Assembly: GCA_011391495.1 (NCBI GenBank)
Contig: JAABQK010000015.1
Coordinates: forward strand, 1-64,000
Source: Hydrogenophaga sp.
Lineage (GTDB): Bacteria > Pseudomonadota > Gammaproteobacteria > Burkholderiales > Burkholderiaceae_C
DNA: 64,000 nt
Reading direction: 5' to 3'
Shown: positions 35,139 through 45,826 of the stretch, in pieces
Layout of the letters: each line of letters begins with the position of its first letter
How positions within the stretch are numbered: position 1 is the first letter of the stretch
Program-made: the position numbers and the translations under genes
The notes under the pieces: generated by a model
Seen by the model: the letters and a program-made list of their open reading frames with translations, nothing else
The model's database searches: none
What the model was told of the DNA's origin: nothing

Positions 35139-35189
35139 GGGAAGGGATCTCGGAGAGGTTTTGAATTCGATTCGCGCAAGGCACAGTGC

Positions 35190-35429
35190 TCAATCAATGA
35201 GCTTGTGCTCCAGCAGCTTCTTGCGCAGGGTGTTGCGGTTCAGGCCCAGCCACTGCGCGGCGCGAGACTGGTTGTTCTGCGACTGCTGCATCACGACTTC
35301 GAGCAGCGGCTTTTCGACCGCCTTGACCAGCATCTCATGCAGACCGGCAGGGTCGGTGCCGTTGAGGTCGCGAAAATACTCTTCGAGGCTGGCACGCACA
35401 CAGTCGTGCAGATTGTTGTGGGAGCTCAT
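35190..35429 (-). CDS. fis: Nucleoid-associated protein Fis
   Basis: A 79-residue DNA-bending protein, shorter at the N-terminus than enteric Fis (98). The C-terminal helix-turn-helix SRAAQWLGLNRNTLRKKL is strongly conserved. Its ATG overlaps the dusB stop (ATGA), matching the dusB-fis operon known in enterics. Likely roles are rRNA promoter activation and nucleoid organisation. Confidence 0.96.
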   Translation of the reverse strand: MSSHNNLHDCVRASLEEYFRDLNGTDPAGLHEMLVKAVEKPLLEVVMQQSQNNQSRAAQWLGLNRNTLRKKLLEHKLID

Positions 35430-36463
35430 GCGGCCAGTTTCCAGTTGTCTTCTCGGGTCATTGATTGTTCAGGCGCCGAAGCCCAGGCGTCGAAGTGCTC
35501 GCGCACGCAGTGCAGCTGCGCCTGCGCGGTGGTGAGCGTGTTGATGCGGCTGCGGAACACGGCCGCGGCGCCCGCAGGCAGCGGCAACGCCTGCACGTAC
35601 CAGCCCAGGTGCTTGCGCGCGCTGCGCACACCGGTGAACTCGCCATACAGGCTGTAGTGGTCTTCCAGGTGATCCAGCAACCAGCCCTTCACCTCCAGCA
35701 GGTCGGGCGGCGGCAACTCTTCACCGGTGGCGAGAAAGTGCGCGATCTCGCGGAAGATCCAGGGCCGGCCCTGCGCGGCGCGGCCGATCATGAGGGCATC
35801 GGCGCCGGTGCGCTGCAGCACATCGCGCGCCTGCTGCGGGCTCGTGATGTCGCCATTGGCCACCACCGGGATCTTCACGCGGCTCTTGATGTGGGCCACC
35901 GTGTCGTGCTCGGCAAAGCCTTTGTACCCCTGCTCACGGGTGCGGCCGTGCACGGTGAGCATCATCACGCCCGCGGCTTCGGCGGCGAGCGCGATGGTCG
36001 GCGCATTCTTGCCGTCGGCGCACCAGCCGGTGCGCATCTTGAGCGTGACCGGCACGCCATGCGGCGCGGCGGCAGCCACCACGGCATCCACGATCTCCAG
36101 CGCCAGCGCTTCGTCCTGCATCAGGGCAGAGCCAGCCCACTTGTTGCACACCTTCTTGGCGGGGCAGCCCATGTTGATGTCGATGATCTGCGCGCCGCGG
36201 TCGATGTTGTAGCGCGCGGCATCGGCCATCATGGCCGCGTCGGTACCGGCGATCTGCACCGCGATCGGACCGGGCTCGCCGCTGTGGTCGGCACGGCGCG
36301 AGGTCTTCAGGCTGTCCTGCAGATCAGGCCGCGAGGTCACCATTTCACTCACCGCATAGCCTGCGCCCAGCCGCTTGCAGAGCTTGCGGAACGGCCGGTC
36401 CGTCACGCCGGCCATGGGCGCAACAAACAAAGCATTCGGCAGGGTGTAGGGACCCAGTTGCAT
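35426..36463 (-). CDS. dusB: tRNA-dihydrouridine synthase DusB
   Basis: FMN-dependent reduction of uridine to dihydrouridine in tRNA. The 345-residue protein has APMAGVTDRPFR near the start, the catalytic segment NMGCPAKKVCNKWAGSAL with the active Cys, the FMN-binding KMRTGW and VHGRTREQ, and NGDITSP. The start at 36463 was chosen because MQLGPYTLPNALFVAPMAG is the usual N-terminus; the upstream in-frame extension is not family-like. Confidence 0.96.
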   Translation of the reverse strand: MQLGPYTLPNALFVAPMAGVTDRPFRKLCKRLGAGYAVSEMVTSRPDLQDSLKTSRRADHSGEPGPIAVQIAGTDAAMMADAARYNIDRGAQIIDINMGCPAKKVCNKWAGSALMQDEALALEIVDAVVAAAAPHGVPVTLKMRTGWCADGKNAPTIALAAEAAGVMMLTVHGRTREQGYKGFAEHDTVAHIKSRVKIPVVANGDITSPQQARDVLQRTGADALMIGRAAQGRPWIFREIAHFLATGEELPPPDLLEVKGWLLDHLEDHYSLYGEFTGVRSARKHLGWYVQALPLPAGAAAVFRSRINTLTTAQAQLHCVREHFDAWASAPEQSMTREDNWKLAA

Positions 36464-36596
36464 GACGCGGGTGAGTTCGGATGGGGTGCGGTGGGAGTCC
36501 CGCGCGTCGGCAAAACCGCGACCGGGGAGGGGCATTGTATCTGCCTGTTTTTTCAGCAGGCGATATGCTCTTGCATTTCGTGTCTGCTCATTGCCC

Positions 36597-37082
36597 ATGC
36601 CCGACTGGATCACCCACCTGCTGCATCTGCTGGCCTTGCCCGAAGTCGGCCTGGGCACGGTCTTCGTGGTCGCCTTCATCTCCGCCACCCTGCTGCCCCT
36701 GGGCTCCGAGCCCGCGGTTTTCGCACTGATCAAGCTCAACCCCGAGCTGTTCTGGCCCGCCATCCTGGTGGCCACCGTGGGCAACACGCTCGGTGGCGCG
36801 GCGAGCTGGTGGATGGGCTACGGCGCCCACCGCATGGTGGACAAGGCGCGTCACGGGCACGACACCCACCTGCGCGCCATCGACTGGCTGCAACGCTTTG
36901 GCCCCAAGGCCTGCCTGGCTTCCTGGCTGCCGGTCATCGGCGACCCCCTGTGCGCGGTGGCAGGCTGGCTGAAGTTCCCGTTCTGGCCTTGCGTGGCCTG
37001 GATGGCGGTGGGCAAGTTTGCGCGCTACCTGACAATGACCGGCGGTTTGCTGTGGGTGTTCCCTGGGGGACTCCCCGCCTGA
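36597..37082 (+). CDS. YqaA-family inner-membrane protein (SNARE-associated/DedA-like)
   Basis: A 161-residue membrane protein with four or five hydrophobic segments. It contains FISATLLPLGSEPAVFAL, VGNTLGGAASWWMGYG (the Gly-rich motif typical of YqaA/DedA relatives), WLPVIGDPLCAVAGWLK and WMAVGKFARYL. It is divergent from dusB. YqaA proteins belong to the VTT/SNARE-associated family; substrate is unknown, though relatives are linked to lipid transport and envelope maintenance. Confidence 0.88.
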   Translation: MPDWITHLLHLLALPEVGLGTVFVVAFISATLLPLGSEPAVFALIKLNPELFWPAILVATVGNTLGGAASWWMGYGAHRMVDKARHGHDTHLRAIDWLQRFGPKACLASWLPVIGDPLCAVAGWLKFPFWPCVAWMAVGKFARYLTMTGGLLWVFPGGLPA

Positions 37083-37092
37083 TGCCTGCGCC

Positions 37093-37128
37093 TGTACGAA
37101 GCGATACTTGAGCGCTTAGATTCGTACA
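37093..37128. promoter_or_regulatory. Nested inverted repeat upstream of MFS gene
   Basis: TGTACGAA (37093-37100) is perfectly complementary to TTCGTACA (37121-37128). Inside, AAGCG (37099-37103) complements CGCTT (37113-37117). It lies between the YqaA-like gene and the MFS start. It could be an operator or a terminator-like hairpin for the upstream gene. Confidence 0.4.
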
Positions 37129-37245
37129 CCGAAGTCCTTGCCCCGAGTCCCGATCCGATGGCGGCAGCGCCCTCCGGACGGCTTCGCGTCTCCCGCGGCG
37201 GCGGGAGGCACCGGGCCACCGCACCAGAGACCACCACCTCCCGAC

Positions 37246-38418
37246 ATGACCCACCCGCGCACCAAGACCGCCCTGCCCCGCGCCCTGTGGGCGCTGATGC
37301 TGGGCAACTTCGTGATCGGTACCGGCGTGATGGTGGTGCCGGGCACGCTCAACGACATCAGTGCCTCGCTGAACGTGTCGATACCGCAGGCCGGCCAGCT
37401 GATCACCGCCGCCGCGATCCTGATGGGCCTGGGAGCACCGGCCTTTGCCACCCTGGTGGCCGGCTGGGACCGCCGGCGCCTGCTGACGCTGTCGCTGCTG
37501 TGGTACGCCCTGCTCACCGGTGTCTGCGCGCTGGCGCCGAGCTACGCCGTGCTGCTCCCGCTGCGGGTGCTCGCCGTGATCGCACCCGCCATCTTCACCC
37601 CGCAGGCCGCCGCCAGCGTGGGTCTTCTGGTGCCGCCCGCGCAACGCGGACGGGCCATCACCTTCGTGTTCCTGGGCTGGTCGGTCGCTTCGGTCATGGG
37701 CATGCCGCTGTCGGCCTGGATCGGTGGCACGCTGGGCTGGCGCTGGGCGTTCGGACTGGTGGCCCTCATGGCACTGGTCAGTGCCGGCTGGGTCTGGCGT
37801 GACATGCCCGATGGCATCCGGCCCGCAGCCCTGACGCGTGCCGCATGGCAGCAGACACTGGGCTCGGCGCCGCTGATGCTGGCGGTGGGCGTCACCCTGC
37901 TGTCGGCCTTCGGCCAGTTCACGCTGTTTTCCTACTTCGCCCCCTACTTCCTGCAGACGCTGGGACTGGGCGGCGCGGCACTGTCGCTGATGTTTCTGTG
38001 GTTCGGCGCTTTCGGGCTGGCGGGCAACATCGGCCTCACACGCTGGGTGGACCGGCTGGGTGCGCCGCGGGCGGTGCTGTTCACCCTGGGCGCCATCGCG
38101 CTGAGTCTGCTGTTGTGGCCGCTGGGTCGGCTGGGCCTATGGCAGCAGGCACTGGTGCTGGTGCCCTGGGCACTGGGCTGCTTTGCCGTCAATTCGGCGC
38201 AGCAGGCCAGGCTGGTGCACCTGTCACCGGCACTGGCCCCGGCCACGGTCGCGCTCAACACCTCGGCCATGTACGGCGGTCAGGCCCTGGGCGCTGCGCT
38301 GGGCGGCGCGCTGATCGCGCAGGGACAGATGCTGCGTCTGCACGAAGTGGGCATCATCGTGCTGCTGCTGGCCATGGCCCTGAGCGCGTGGGCCACGCAG
38401 CGTCAGAACCGCTCGTAG
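37246..38418 (+). CDS. MFS transporter (drug:H+ antiporter-1-like)
   Basis: A 390-residue transporter with 12 predicted membrane helices. The cytoplasmic loop WDRRRLLTLSLL occupies the motif A position between TM2 and TM3, and TM5 has the motif C-like SVASVMGMPLSAWIGG. Proteins of this plan export small molecules such as drugs, sugars or purines. The ATG at 37246 follows GAGACCACCACCTCCCGAC without a strong ribosome-binding site. Its end overlaps the convergent pseudouridine-synthase-like gene by 16 bases. Substrate unknown. Confidence 0.88.
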   Translation: MTHPRTKTALPRALWALMLGNFVIGTGVMVVPGTLNDISASLNVSIPQAGQLITAAAILMGLGAPAFATLVAGWDRRRLLTLSLLWYALLTGVCALAPSYAVLLPLRVLAVIAPAIFTPQAAASVGLLVPPAQRGRAITFVFLGWSVASVMGMPLSAWIGGTLGWRWAFGLVALMALVSAGWVWRDMPDGIRPAALTRAAWQQTLGSAPLMLAVGVTLLSAFGQFTLFSYFAPYFLQTLGLGGAALSLMFLWFGAFGLAGNIGLTRWVDRLGAPRAVLFTLGAIALSLLLWPLGRLGLWQQALVLVPWALGCFAVNSAQQARLVHLSPALAPATVALNTSAMYGGQALGAALGGALIAQGQMLRLHEVGIIVLLLAMALSAWATQRQNRS

Positions 38419-39176
38419 GGCAGCAGGTAGCGCCACTGCCCTGCCGGCAGCCCGCCCAGGCCAATGCGCCCGAGCCGCAGCCGCCGGATGGCCGTCACCC
38501 GCAGCCCGGCGCGCTCGCACAGATGCGCCACCTGGCCGGGCCGTGTGCCCTTGATGGCCAGGCGCAGGCGCAACTCGCTCTGCCAGCTGGCGCGCGCCGA
38601 GGGCACGGACCAGCCGTCAAAGAACAAGGCCTTGCCGAGCGACTGGAGCACGGCATCGCGCCGGGCATCGTCCTCCAGCGCCGGGTCTTCGGCCACCTCC
38701 ACCAGCCACTCGTGCTCCAGCTGTGCGGACTCGTCGGACAGCTTGCGCGCCACGCCCGGGTTCTGGGTGAACACCATCAGGCCGCTGGCCAGACGCTCCA
38801 GTGGCGCCACCGGCAACAGCTTGTGCACATGGGCCTTGAGCGGCCGCACACCGGAACGGTCACCCTTGAAACGATGGGCAGAGGTGAACAGGCTGGCCGC
38901 CACGGCGTCGGGCAACGGCGACGCCTCGGGCAGCGCCTGACCCACCGGCTTGTGCCAGATCAGCGTCATCGAGGCCAGCGGCTCCAGCCTCGCCTTCGGG
39001 TCAAGCGCCACGTCCTGCTCATCGCGCACACGGGCCATTGGCTCTTCCACCACCGTGCCATCCACCCGCACCCAGCCACCGGCGATGTAGAGCTCGGCAT
39101 CGCTGCGCGAGCAGGGCAACTGTGCGGCCAGGCGCTTGGCCAGGCGCTGGGGTTCGGGCCGGCCGGGTTCGGTCAT
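38403..39176 (-). CDS. RsuA/RluF-type pseudouridine synthase-like protein with atypical active site
   Basis: A 257-residue protein with an N-terminal S4 RNA-binding domain (RLAKRLAAQLPCSRSDAELYI, VRVDGTVV). A pseudouridine-synthase-like domain of the RsuA family follows (WHKPVG and a C-terminal LRRLRLGRIGLGGLPAGQWR). The usual active-site motif GRLDxxTSGLL reads APLERLASGLM here, so the catalytic Asp appears replaced by Glu and the preceding Gly-Arg is missing. It may be inactive or altered. It lies 10 bases after the ychF stop codon region on the same strand, but separate promoters are possible. Confidence 0.82.
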   Translation of the reverse strand: MTEPGRPEPQRLAKRLAAQLPCSRSDAELYIAGGWVRVDGTVVEEPMARVRDEQDVALDPKARLEPLASMTLIWHKPVGQALPEASPLPDAVAASLFTSAHRFKGDRSGVRPLKAHVHKLLPVAPLERLASGLMVFTQNPGVARKLSDESAQLEHEWLVEVAEDPALEDDARRDAVLQSLGKALFFDGWSVPSARASWQSELRLRLAIKGTRPGQVAHLCERAGLRVTAIRRLRLGRIGLGGLPAGQWRYLLPYERF

Positions 39177-39186
39177 GCGAATCGGC

Positions 39187-40278
39187 TCAACTGGAGAACA
39201 GGAAGTTCATCACGTCGCCATCCTTGACGACGTAGTCCTTGCCCTCGGCGCGCATCTTGCCCGCGTCCTTGGCGCCCTGTTCACCCTTGTAGGTGATGAA
39301 GTCGTCGAAGGCGATGGTCTGGGCACGGATGTAGCCCTTCTCGAAATCGGTGTGGATCACGCCAGCGGCCTGCGGGCCGGTGTCGCCGACGTGGATGGTC
39401 CAGGCGCGCACTTCCTTCACCCCGGCGGTGAAGTAGGTCTGCAGGCCCAGCAGCTTGTAGGCGGCGCGGATCAGGCGGTTCAGGCCCGGTTCGGTCTGGC
39501 CCAGTTCCTTGAGAAACTCGAGCCGGTCGGCGTCGTCCATCTCGGACAGCTCGGCCTCGATCTTGGCGCAGATGGCCACCACGGGCGCGTTCTGCTTCGC
39601 CGCGAATTCCTTCAGGCGGTCCAGCAGCGGGTTGTTCTCGAAGCCGTCTTCCGACACGTTGGCCACGAACATGGCCGGCTTGGCGGTGATCAGGAAGAAC
39701 TGCTTGAGCTGGGCCTGTTCTTCCTTGCTGAAGTCGATCGTGCGCACCGGCTGGGTGTCGTTCAGCGCGGCCTGGCACTTCTCCAGGATGGCCAGCTGCT
39801 TGACCGACTCCTTGTCGCCCGAGCGCGCCGTCTTGCTCACGCGGTGGATCGCCTTTTCCACCGCCGCCAGGTCGGCCAGGCAGAGCTCGGTCTGGATGAC
39901 CTCGATGTCGGCGATCGGGTCCACCTTGTTGGCGACGTGGATCACGTTCGGGTCTTCGAAGCAGCGCACCACGTTGACGATGGCGTCCGTCTCGCGGATG
40001 TGCGCGAGGAACTTGTTGCCCAGGCCTTCGCCGGTGCTCGCACCGGCTACCAGACCGGCAATGTCCACGAACTCGACGATGGCCGGCACCACGCGCTCGG
40101 GCTGGACGATCTCCGCCAGCTGGGCCAGTCGCGGATCGGGCACCTCCACCACGCCGGTGTTGGGCTCGATGGTGCAGAAGGGGTAGTTTTCAGCCGCGAT
40201 GCCGGCCTTGGTCAGCGCGTTGAAAAGGGTGGACTTGCCCACGTTGGGCAGGCCCACGATGCCGCATTGGAGACTCAT
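39187..40278 (-). CDS. ychF: Ribosome-binding ATPase YchF
   Basis: Obg-family P-loop ATPase of 363 residues. G1 [15 protein letters not shown]3 [16 protein letters not shown], and NKVDPI are followed by the coiled-coil insertion and a C-terminal TGS domain ending in [11 protein letters not shown]. Non-canonical NxxE-type specificity in this family favours ATP. The family binds ribosomes and is linked to oxidative-stress responses. Length is exactly typical. Confidence 0.97.
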   Translation of the reverse strand: MSLQCGIVGLPNVGKSTLFNALTKAGIAAENYPFCTIEPNTGVVEVPDPRLAQLAEIVQPERVVPAIVEFVDIAGLVAGASTGEGLGNKFLAHIRETDAIVNVVRCFEDPNVIHVANKVDPIADIEVIQTELCLADLAAVEKAIHRVSKTARSGDKESVKQLAILEKCQAALNDTQPVRTIDFSKEEQAQLKQFFLITAKPAMFVANVSEDGFENNPLLDRLKEFAAKQNAPVVAICAKIEAELSEMDDADRLEFLKELGQTEPGLNRLIRAAYKLLGLQTYFTAGVKEVRAWTIHVGDTGPQAAGVIHTDFEKGYIRAQTIAFDDFITYKGEQGAKDAGKMRAEGKDYVVKDGDVMNFLFSS

Positions 40279-40379
40279 GGTTTACCTCGAAAATCAACCT
40301 TAAAGTGTATGCGATGCCCCCGCTTGCGGTAGGCTTCCCCCGGTCTGGCAGATCCCAGAGGCGCATGGAGACACAAACA

Positions 40380-41132
40380 ATGGATGTTCAGACGGCCGGC
40401 AACTCGGCCCTGTACCTGTTTGAAAAATTCGAGGTCGGGGTGATCCATCTGGACGCCGGGCGCAATGTGGTGGCGATGAACGATTTCGCCCGCAAGGTGC
40501 TGCCGGTGGGCGAAAAGCAGCCGTTCGACAAGCTGGTGACCTCGTTCCATCCCGAGCGCTCCAAACCCAAGGTCAATTTTCTGCTGGACCAGGCATCGGG
40601 CTGCCCCGTGGCCAGCTCCACGCCCATGACCATGATCATCAACATCCCGGAACAGGTGCTGCTGATCAAGGTCACCCGGCTCGGCGATCACCTGGGCGTC
40701 ACCACCGGTTTCGTGCTCGTGTTTTACGACGTGACCCAGGTGGTGAGTCAGGACGCCCCGGCGACCGACACGCCGGCGGCGAATCTGCGGCTGAACCGCA
40801 TCCCCATGGTGGCCAACCACAAGGTGTCCTTTGTCGACACCCACGACGTGCTGTGCCTGGAATCCCAGGCGCACTACACCCGGGTGCTGACCCGCGAGGG
40901 CTTTCACTTCTGCAACCTGAGCATCGGGGATCTGGAAGCCCGGCTGAATCCGGCCCAGTTCATGCGCGTGCACCGCTGCTTCATCGTCAACCTGTGCGCC
41001 GTGGCCGAGCTCGGGCGCGAGGGCAGCAAGACCCAGGTGATCCTGAAAGGCAAACACCGCGATCCGATCCCGGTGGCGCGTGGGGACGTGGCCCGCCTGC
41101 GCGAAGCCCTCGGCATCATGGCCCGGCATTGA
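40380..41132 (+). CDS. rcoM: CO-sensing heme-PAS/LytTR transcriptional regulator (RcoM type)
   Basis: One-component activator of CO-oxidation genes. The 250-residue protein has an N-terminal PAS domain (about 10-115) and a C-terminal LytTR DNA-binding domain (about 145-245; FVDTHDVLCLESQAHYT, FMRVHRCFIVN). Remembered Burkholderia xenovorans RcoM residues align well. FHPERSKPKVNFLL gives the heme-ligand His (H57), GCPV gives the redox-switch Cys (C75), and TMIINIP gives the distal Met (M85), with the same Cys-to-Met spacing. The ATG at 40380 is preceded by GGAG with 9-base spacing; ATG at 40365 is an alternative. It stands directly upstream of coxMSL and its TTnnnG triplet. Confidence 0.92.
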   Translation: MDVQTAGNSALYLFEKFEVGVIHLDAGRNVVAMNDFARKVLPVGEKQPFDKLVTSFHPERSKPKVNFLLDQASGCPVASSTPMTMIINIPEQVLLIKVTRLGDHLGVTTGFVLVFYDVTQVVSQDAPATDTPAANLRLNRIPMVANHKVSFVDTHDVLCLESQAHYTRVLTREGFHFCNLSIGDLEARLNPAQFMRVHRCFIVNLCAVAELGREGSKTQVILKGKHRDPIPVARGDVARLREALGIMARH

Positions 41133-41199
41133 TGCCCCGCCTTTGCCTGCCCCTAGGACTTACCCGGATTGCCAAGCGGCATGCGCCTGATCTGAGCAC

Positions 41200-41247
41200 T
41201 TCATGCAGCTGGGCGCGCAATTCGTGCAAAAAACGCCGCATTTGATG
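41200..41247 (+). promoter_or_regulatory. RcoM-binding triplet: three TTnnnG direct repeats 21 bases apart
   Basis: TTCATG (41200-41205), TTCGTG (41221-41226) and TTGATG (41242-41247) are direct repeats with exact 21-base centre-to-centre spacing, each extended as TTnnTGC. Published footprints for B. xenovorans RcoM describe three direct TTnnnG sites 21 bases apart. The triplet lies between rcoM and coxM, ending 107 bases before the coxM start, consistent with activation of the cox operon. Confidence 0.88.
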
Positions 41248-41310
41248 CCTTCTGTCCGCTAAACCCCGACACTGGTGTCAAGTTCACAGTCTCCCTACAC
41301 TGGTTTGTCT

Positions 41311-41324
41311 TTGACAAATGTCAA
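41311..41324. promoter_or_regulatory. Palindrome TTGACA-AA-TGTCAA before coxM
   Basis: Perfect 6-base arms around AA, located 30 bases upstream of the coxM ATG and about 64 bases downstream of the last RcoM repeat. The left arm equals a consensus -35 box, but no good -10 follows at 16-18 bases. It could be a second operator or a leader element. Confidence 0.4.
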
Positions 41325-41353
41325 TTGCAAAACCCAGTCCACAGGAGACAAGC

Positions 41354-42217
41354 ATGATTCCACCGCGTTTCGAGTACCACGCACCGCGCTCCGTGAGCGA
41401 AGCCGTGGCCCTGCTGGGCCAGCTCGGCTCTGACGCCAAGCTGCTGGCCGGCGGCCACAGCCTGCTGCCGATGATGAAGCTGCGCTTTGCCGAGCCGGCG
41501 CACCTGATCGACATCAACCGCATTCCCGAACTGCGCGGCATCCGGGAAGCCGGCAACACGGTGGTGATCGGCGCGATGACTTCCGAAAACGAGCTGATCC
41601 ATTCCCCGCTGGTGCAGGCGAAACTGCCCTTGCTGGCCGAGGCCGCGAAGCTGATCGCCGACCCGCAGGTGCGCAACCGCGGCACCATCGGTGGCGACAT
41701 CGCCCACGGGGACCCGGGCAACGACCACCCCGCCCTGTCGATCGCGGTGGAAGCGCATTTCGTGCTGGAAGGTCCGAACGGCCGCCGCACCGTGCCGGCC
41801 GACGGCTTTTTCCTCGGCACCTACATGACGCTGCTGGAAGAAAACGAGGTGATGTGCGAGATCCACGCCCCGGCCTTCGCCCAAGGGACCGGCTGGGCCT
41901 ACGAAAAGCTCAAGCGCAAGACCGGCGACTGGGCCACCGCCGGCTGCGCGGTGGTGATGCGCAAGAGCGGCAACACGGTGAGCCATGTGCGCATCGCGCT
42001 CACCAACGTCGCGCCCACCGCGCTGCGCGCCGAAGCCGCCGAAGCGGCGTTGCTCGGCCAGGCCTTCACACCTGCGGCCGTGCAGGCCGCCGCCGACGCC
42101 GCCACCGCCATCTGCGACCCCGCCGAGGACCTGCGCGGCGACATTGAATACAAGACCGCCATGGCCGGCGAAATGGTCAAACGGGCCCTGGCCAAGGCCT
42201 GGGCCCGTTGCGCCTGA
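41354..42217 (+). CDS. coxM: Aerobic CO dehydrogenase medium (FAD) subunit CoxM
   Basis: Flavoprotein subunit that passes electrons from the Fe-S clusters to the quinone pool. The 287-residue protein has both FAD signatures of the CODH family: [13 protein letters not shown] (about 35-47) and [14 protein letters not shown] (about 111-124). CAGGAGA at 41342-41348 marks the ATG at 41354. It is the first gene of coxMSL and would be directly controlled by the RcoM triplet. Confidence 0.97.
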   Translation: MIPPRFEYHAPRSVSEAVALLGQLGSDAKLLAGGHSLLPMMKLRFAEPAHLIDINRIPELRGIREAGNTVVIGAMTSENELIHSPLVQAKLPLLAEAAKLIADPQVRNRGTIGGDIAHGDPGNDHPALSIAVEAHFVLEGPNGRRTVPADGFFLGTYMTLLEENEVMCEIHAPAFAQGTGWAYEKLKRKTGDWATAGCAVVMRKSGNTVSHVRIALTNVAPTALRAEAAEAALLGQAFTPAAVQAAADAATAICDPAEDLRGDIEYKTAMAGEMVKRALAKAWARCA

Positions 42218-42242
42218 TCCGAACCACACCAGGAGACCACCC

Positions 42243-42728
42243 ATGGCAAAGAAACTCATTTCCGTCAACGTCAACGGCCGCACCGAAGAGAAAGCCGTCG
42301 AGCCACGCACCCTGCTGATCCACTTCCTGCGCGAGGAATTGAACCTCACCGGCGCCCACATCGGCTGCGAGACCAGCCACTGCGGCGCCTGCACCGTGGA
42401 CATCGACGGCCAGTCCGTCAAGAGCTGCACCCACCTCGCGGTGCAGTGCGACGGCTCCGAGGTGCTGACCGTCGAAGGCCTGGCCAACAAGGGCGTGCTG
42501 CACGCCGTGCAGGAAGGCTTCTACAAGGAACACGGCCTGCAGTGCGGCTTCTGCACCCCCGGCATGCTGATGCGCGCCTACCGTTTCCTGCAGGAGAACC
42601 CCAGCCCGAGCGAAGAGGAGATCCGCCACGGCATGGCCGGCAACCTGTGCCGCTGCACCGGCTACCAGAACATCGTCAAGGCGGTGCAGTACGCCGCCAA
42701 GAAACTGCAAGAACCCGTCACGGCCTGA
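42243..42728 (+). CDS. coxS: Aerobic CO dehydrogenase small (2Fe-2S) subunit CoxS
   Basis: A 161-residue iron-sulfur subunit. The N-terminal plant-ferredoxin-type cluster is bound by [10 protein letters not shown] plus a later Cys (SVKSC). The C-terminal cluster uses CGFCTPG and CRCTGYQN. It shuttles electrons from CoxL molybdenum to CoxM FAD. It lies 25 bases after coxM with an AGGAG site, in the canonical M-S-L order. Confidence 0.97.
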   Translation: MAKKLISVNVNGRTEEKAVEPRTLLIHFLREELNLTGAHIGCETSHCGACTVDIDGQSVKSCTHLAVQCDGSEVLTVEGLANKGVLHAVQEGFYKEHGLQCGFCTPGMLMRAYRFLQENPSPSEEEIRHGMAGNLCRCTGYQNIVKAVQYAAKKLQEPVTA

Positions 42729-42743
42729 TCAGGAGAACACCAC

Positions 42744-45155
<2,412 letters not shown>

Positions 45156-45168
45156 TCGGCAACACAAG

Positions 45169-45813
45169 ATGGAAGTCAAACTCGACAAACGTTACCCGCT
45201 GGATGTGGACCCGGCCCGCGCCTGGACCATCCTCAGCGACCTCAAGGCGGTGGCGGGCTGCATGCCCGGCGCCGAACTCACCGAGCAGCTGTCCGAAACC
45301 TCGTACAAGGGTGGCGTGAAAGTGAAGGTCGGCCCGGCCGTGGCCCAGTTCGGCGGCACGGTGGACGTGCTGGAAAAGGACGACGCGGCCCAGAAGATGG
45401 TGCTGCGCGGCAAGGGTGCCGACAAGGGCGGCTCGTCGGCCTCGATGGACCTGATCGCGGTGATCGAGGCCGACCCGGCCAACCCGGCGCACGCGGTGCT
45501 GCACGGCGACGCCTCGGTCATCGTCAACGGCAAGTTCGCGCAGTTCGGCGGCCGCATGATGGTGCAGGTGTCCGACATGATCCTGGTCCAGTTCGTCGAG
45601 AACTTCCGCCAGGCGGCGCTGGCCCTGCCCGCACCCGCGTCGGTGGCCATGGCGGCCGACGCCGAAGCGGCGTTTGGCGCGGCGCCGGCAGCGGCACCGG
45701 CCGCACCGGCGCCTGCCGCTGCGCCGAAGGTGGCAGGCGAGATCAATGGCCTGGCCATCGTCTGGGCGCTGATCAAGAACTGGTGGCTCGGCCTGTTCGG
45801 CAAACGGACCTGA
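45169..45813 (+). CDS. coxG: CoxG family protein (SRPBCC fold, membrane anchor)
   Basis: A 214-residue protein with an N-terminal SRPBCC/CoxG domain (YPLDVDPARAWTILSDLKAVAGCMPGAEL) up to about residue 150. An Ala/Pro-rich linker (about 160-185) follows, then a short hydrophobic C-terminus (LAIVWALIKNWWLGLFGK). CoxG proteins are described as linking CODH to the membrane and its quinones. The linker-plus-tail layout fits a tethered carrier. It lies 13 bases after coxL. Confidence 0.94.
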   Translation: MEVKLDKRYPLDVDPARAWTILSDLKAVAGCMPGAELTEQLSETSYKGGVKVKVGPAVAQFGGTVDVLEKDDAAQKMVLRGKGADKGGSSASMDLIAVIEADPANPAHAVLHGDASVIVNGKFAQFGGRMMVQVSDMILVQFVENFRQAALALPAPASVAMAADAEAAFGAAPAAAPAAPAPAAAPKVAGEINGLAIVWALIKNWWLGLFGKRT

Positions 45814-45826
45814 TCGGGGCAGCGCC

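Noticed and set aside
40300-40329. TTAAAG and TTGCGG upstream of rcoM as a possible autoregulatory RcoM site
   Set aside because: They are 24 bases apart, with no third repeat and no TTnnTGC extension, so the triplet architecture is not met.
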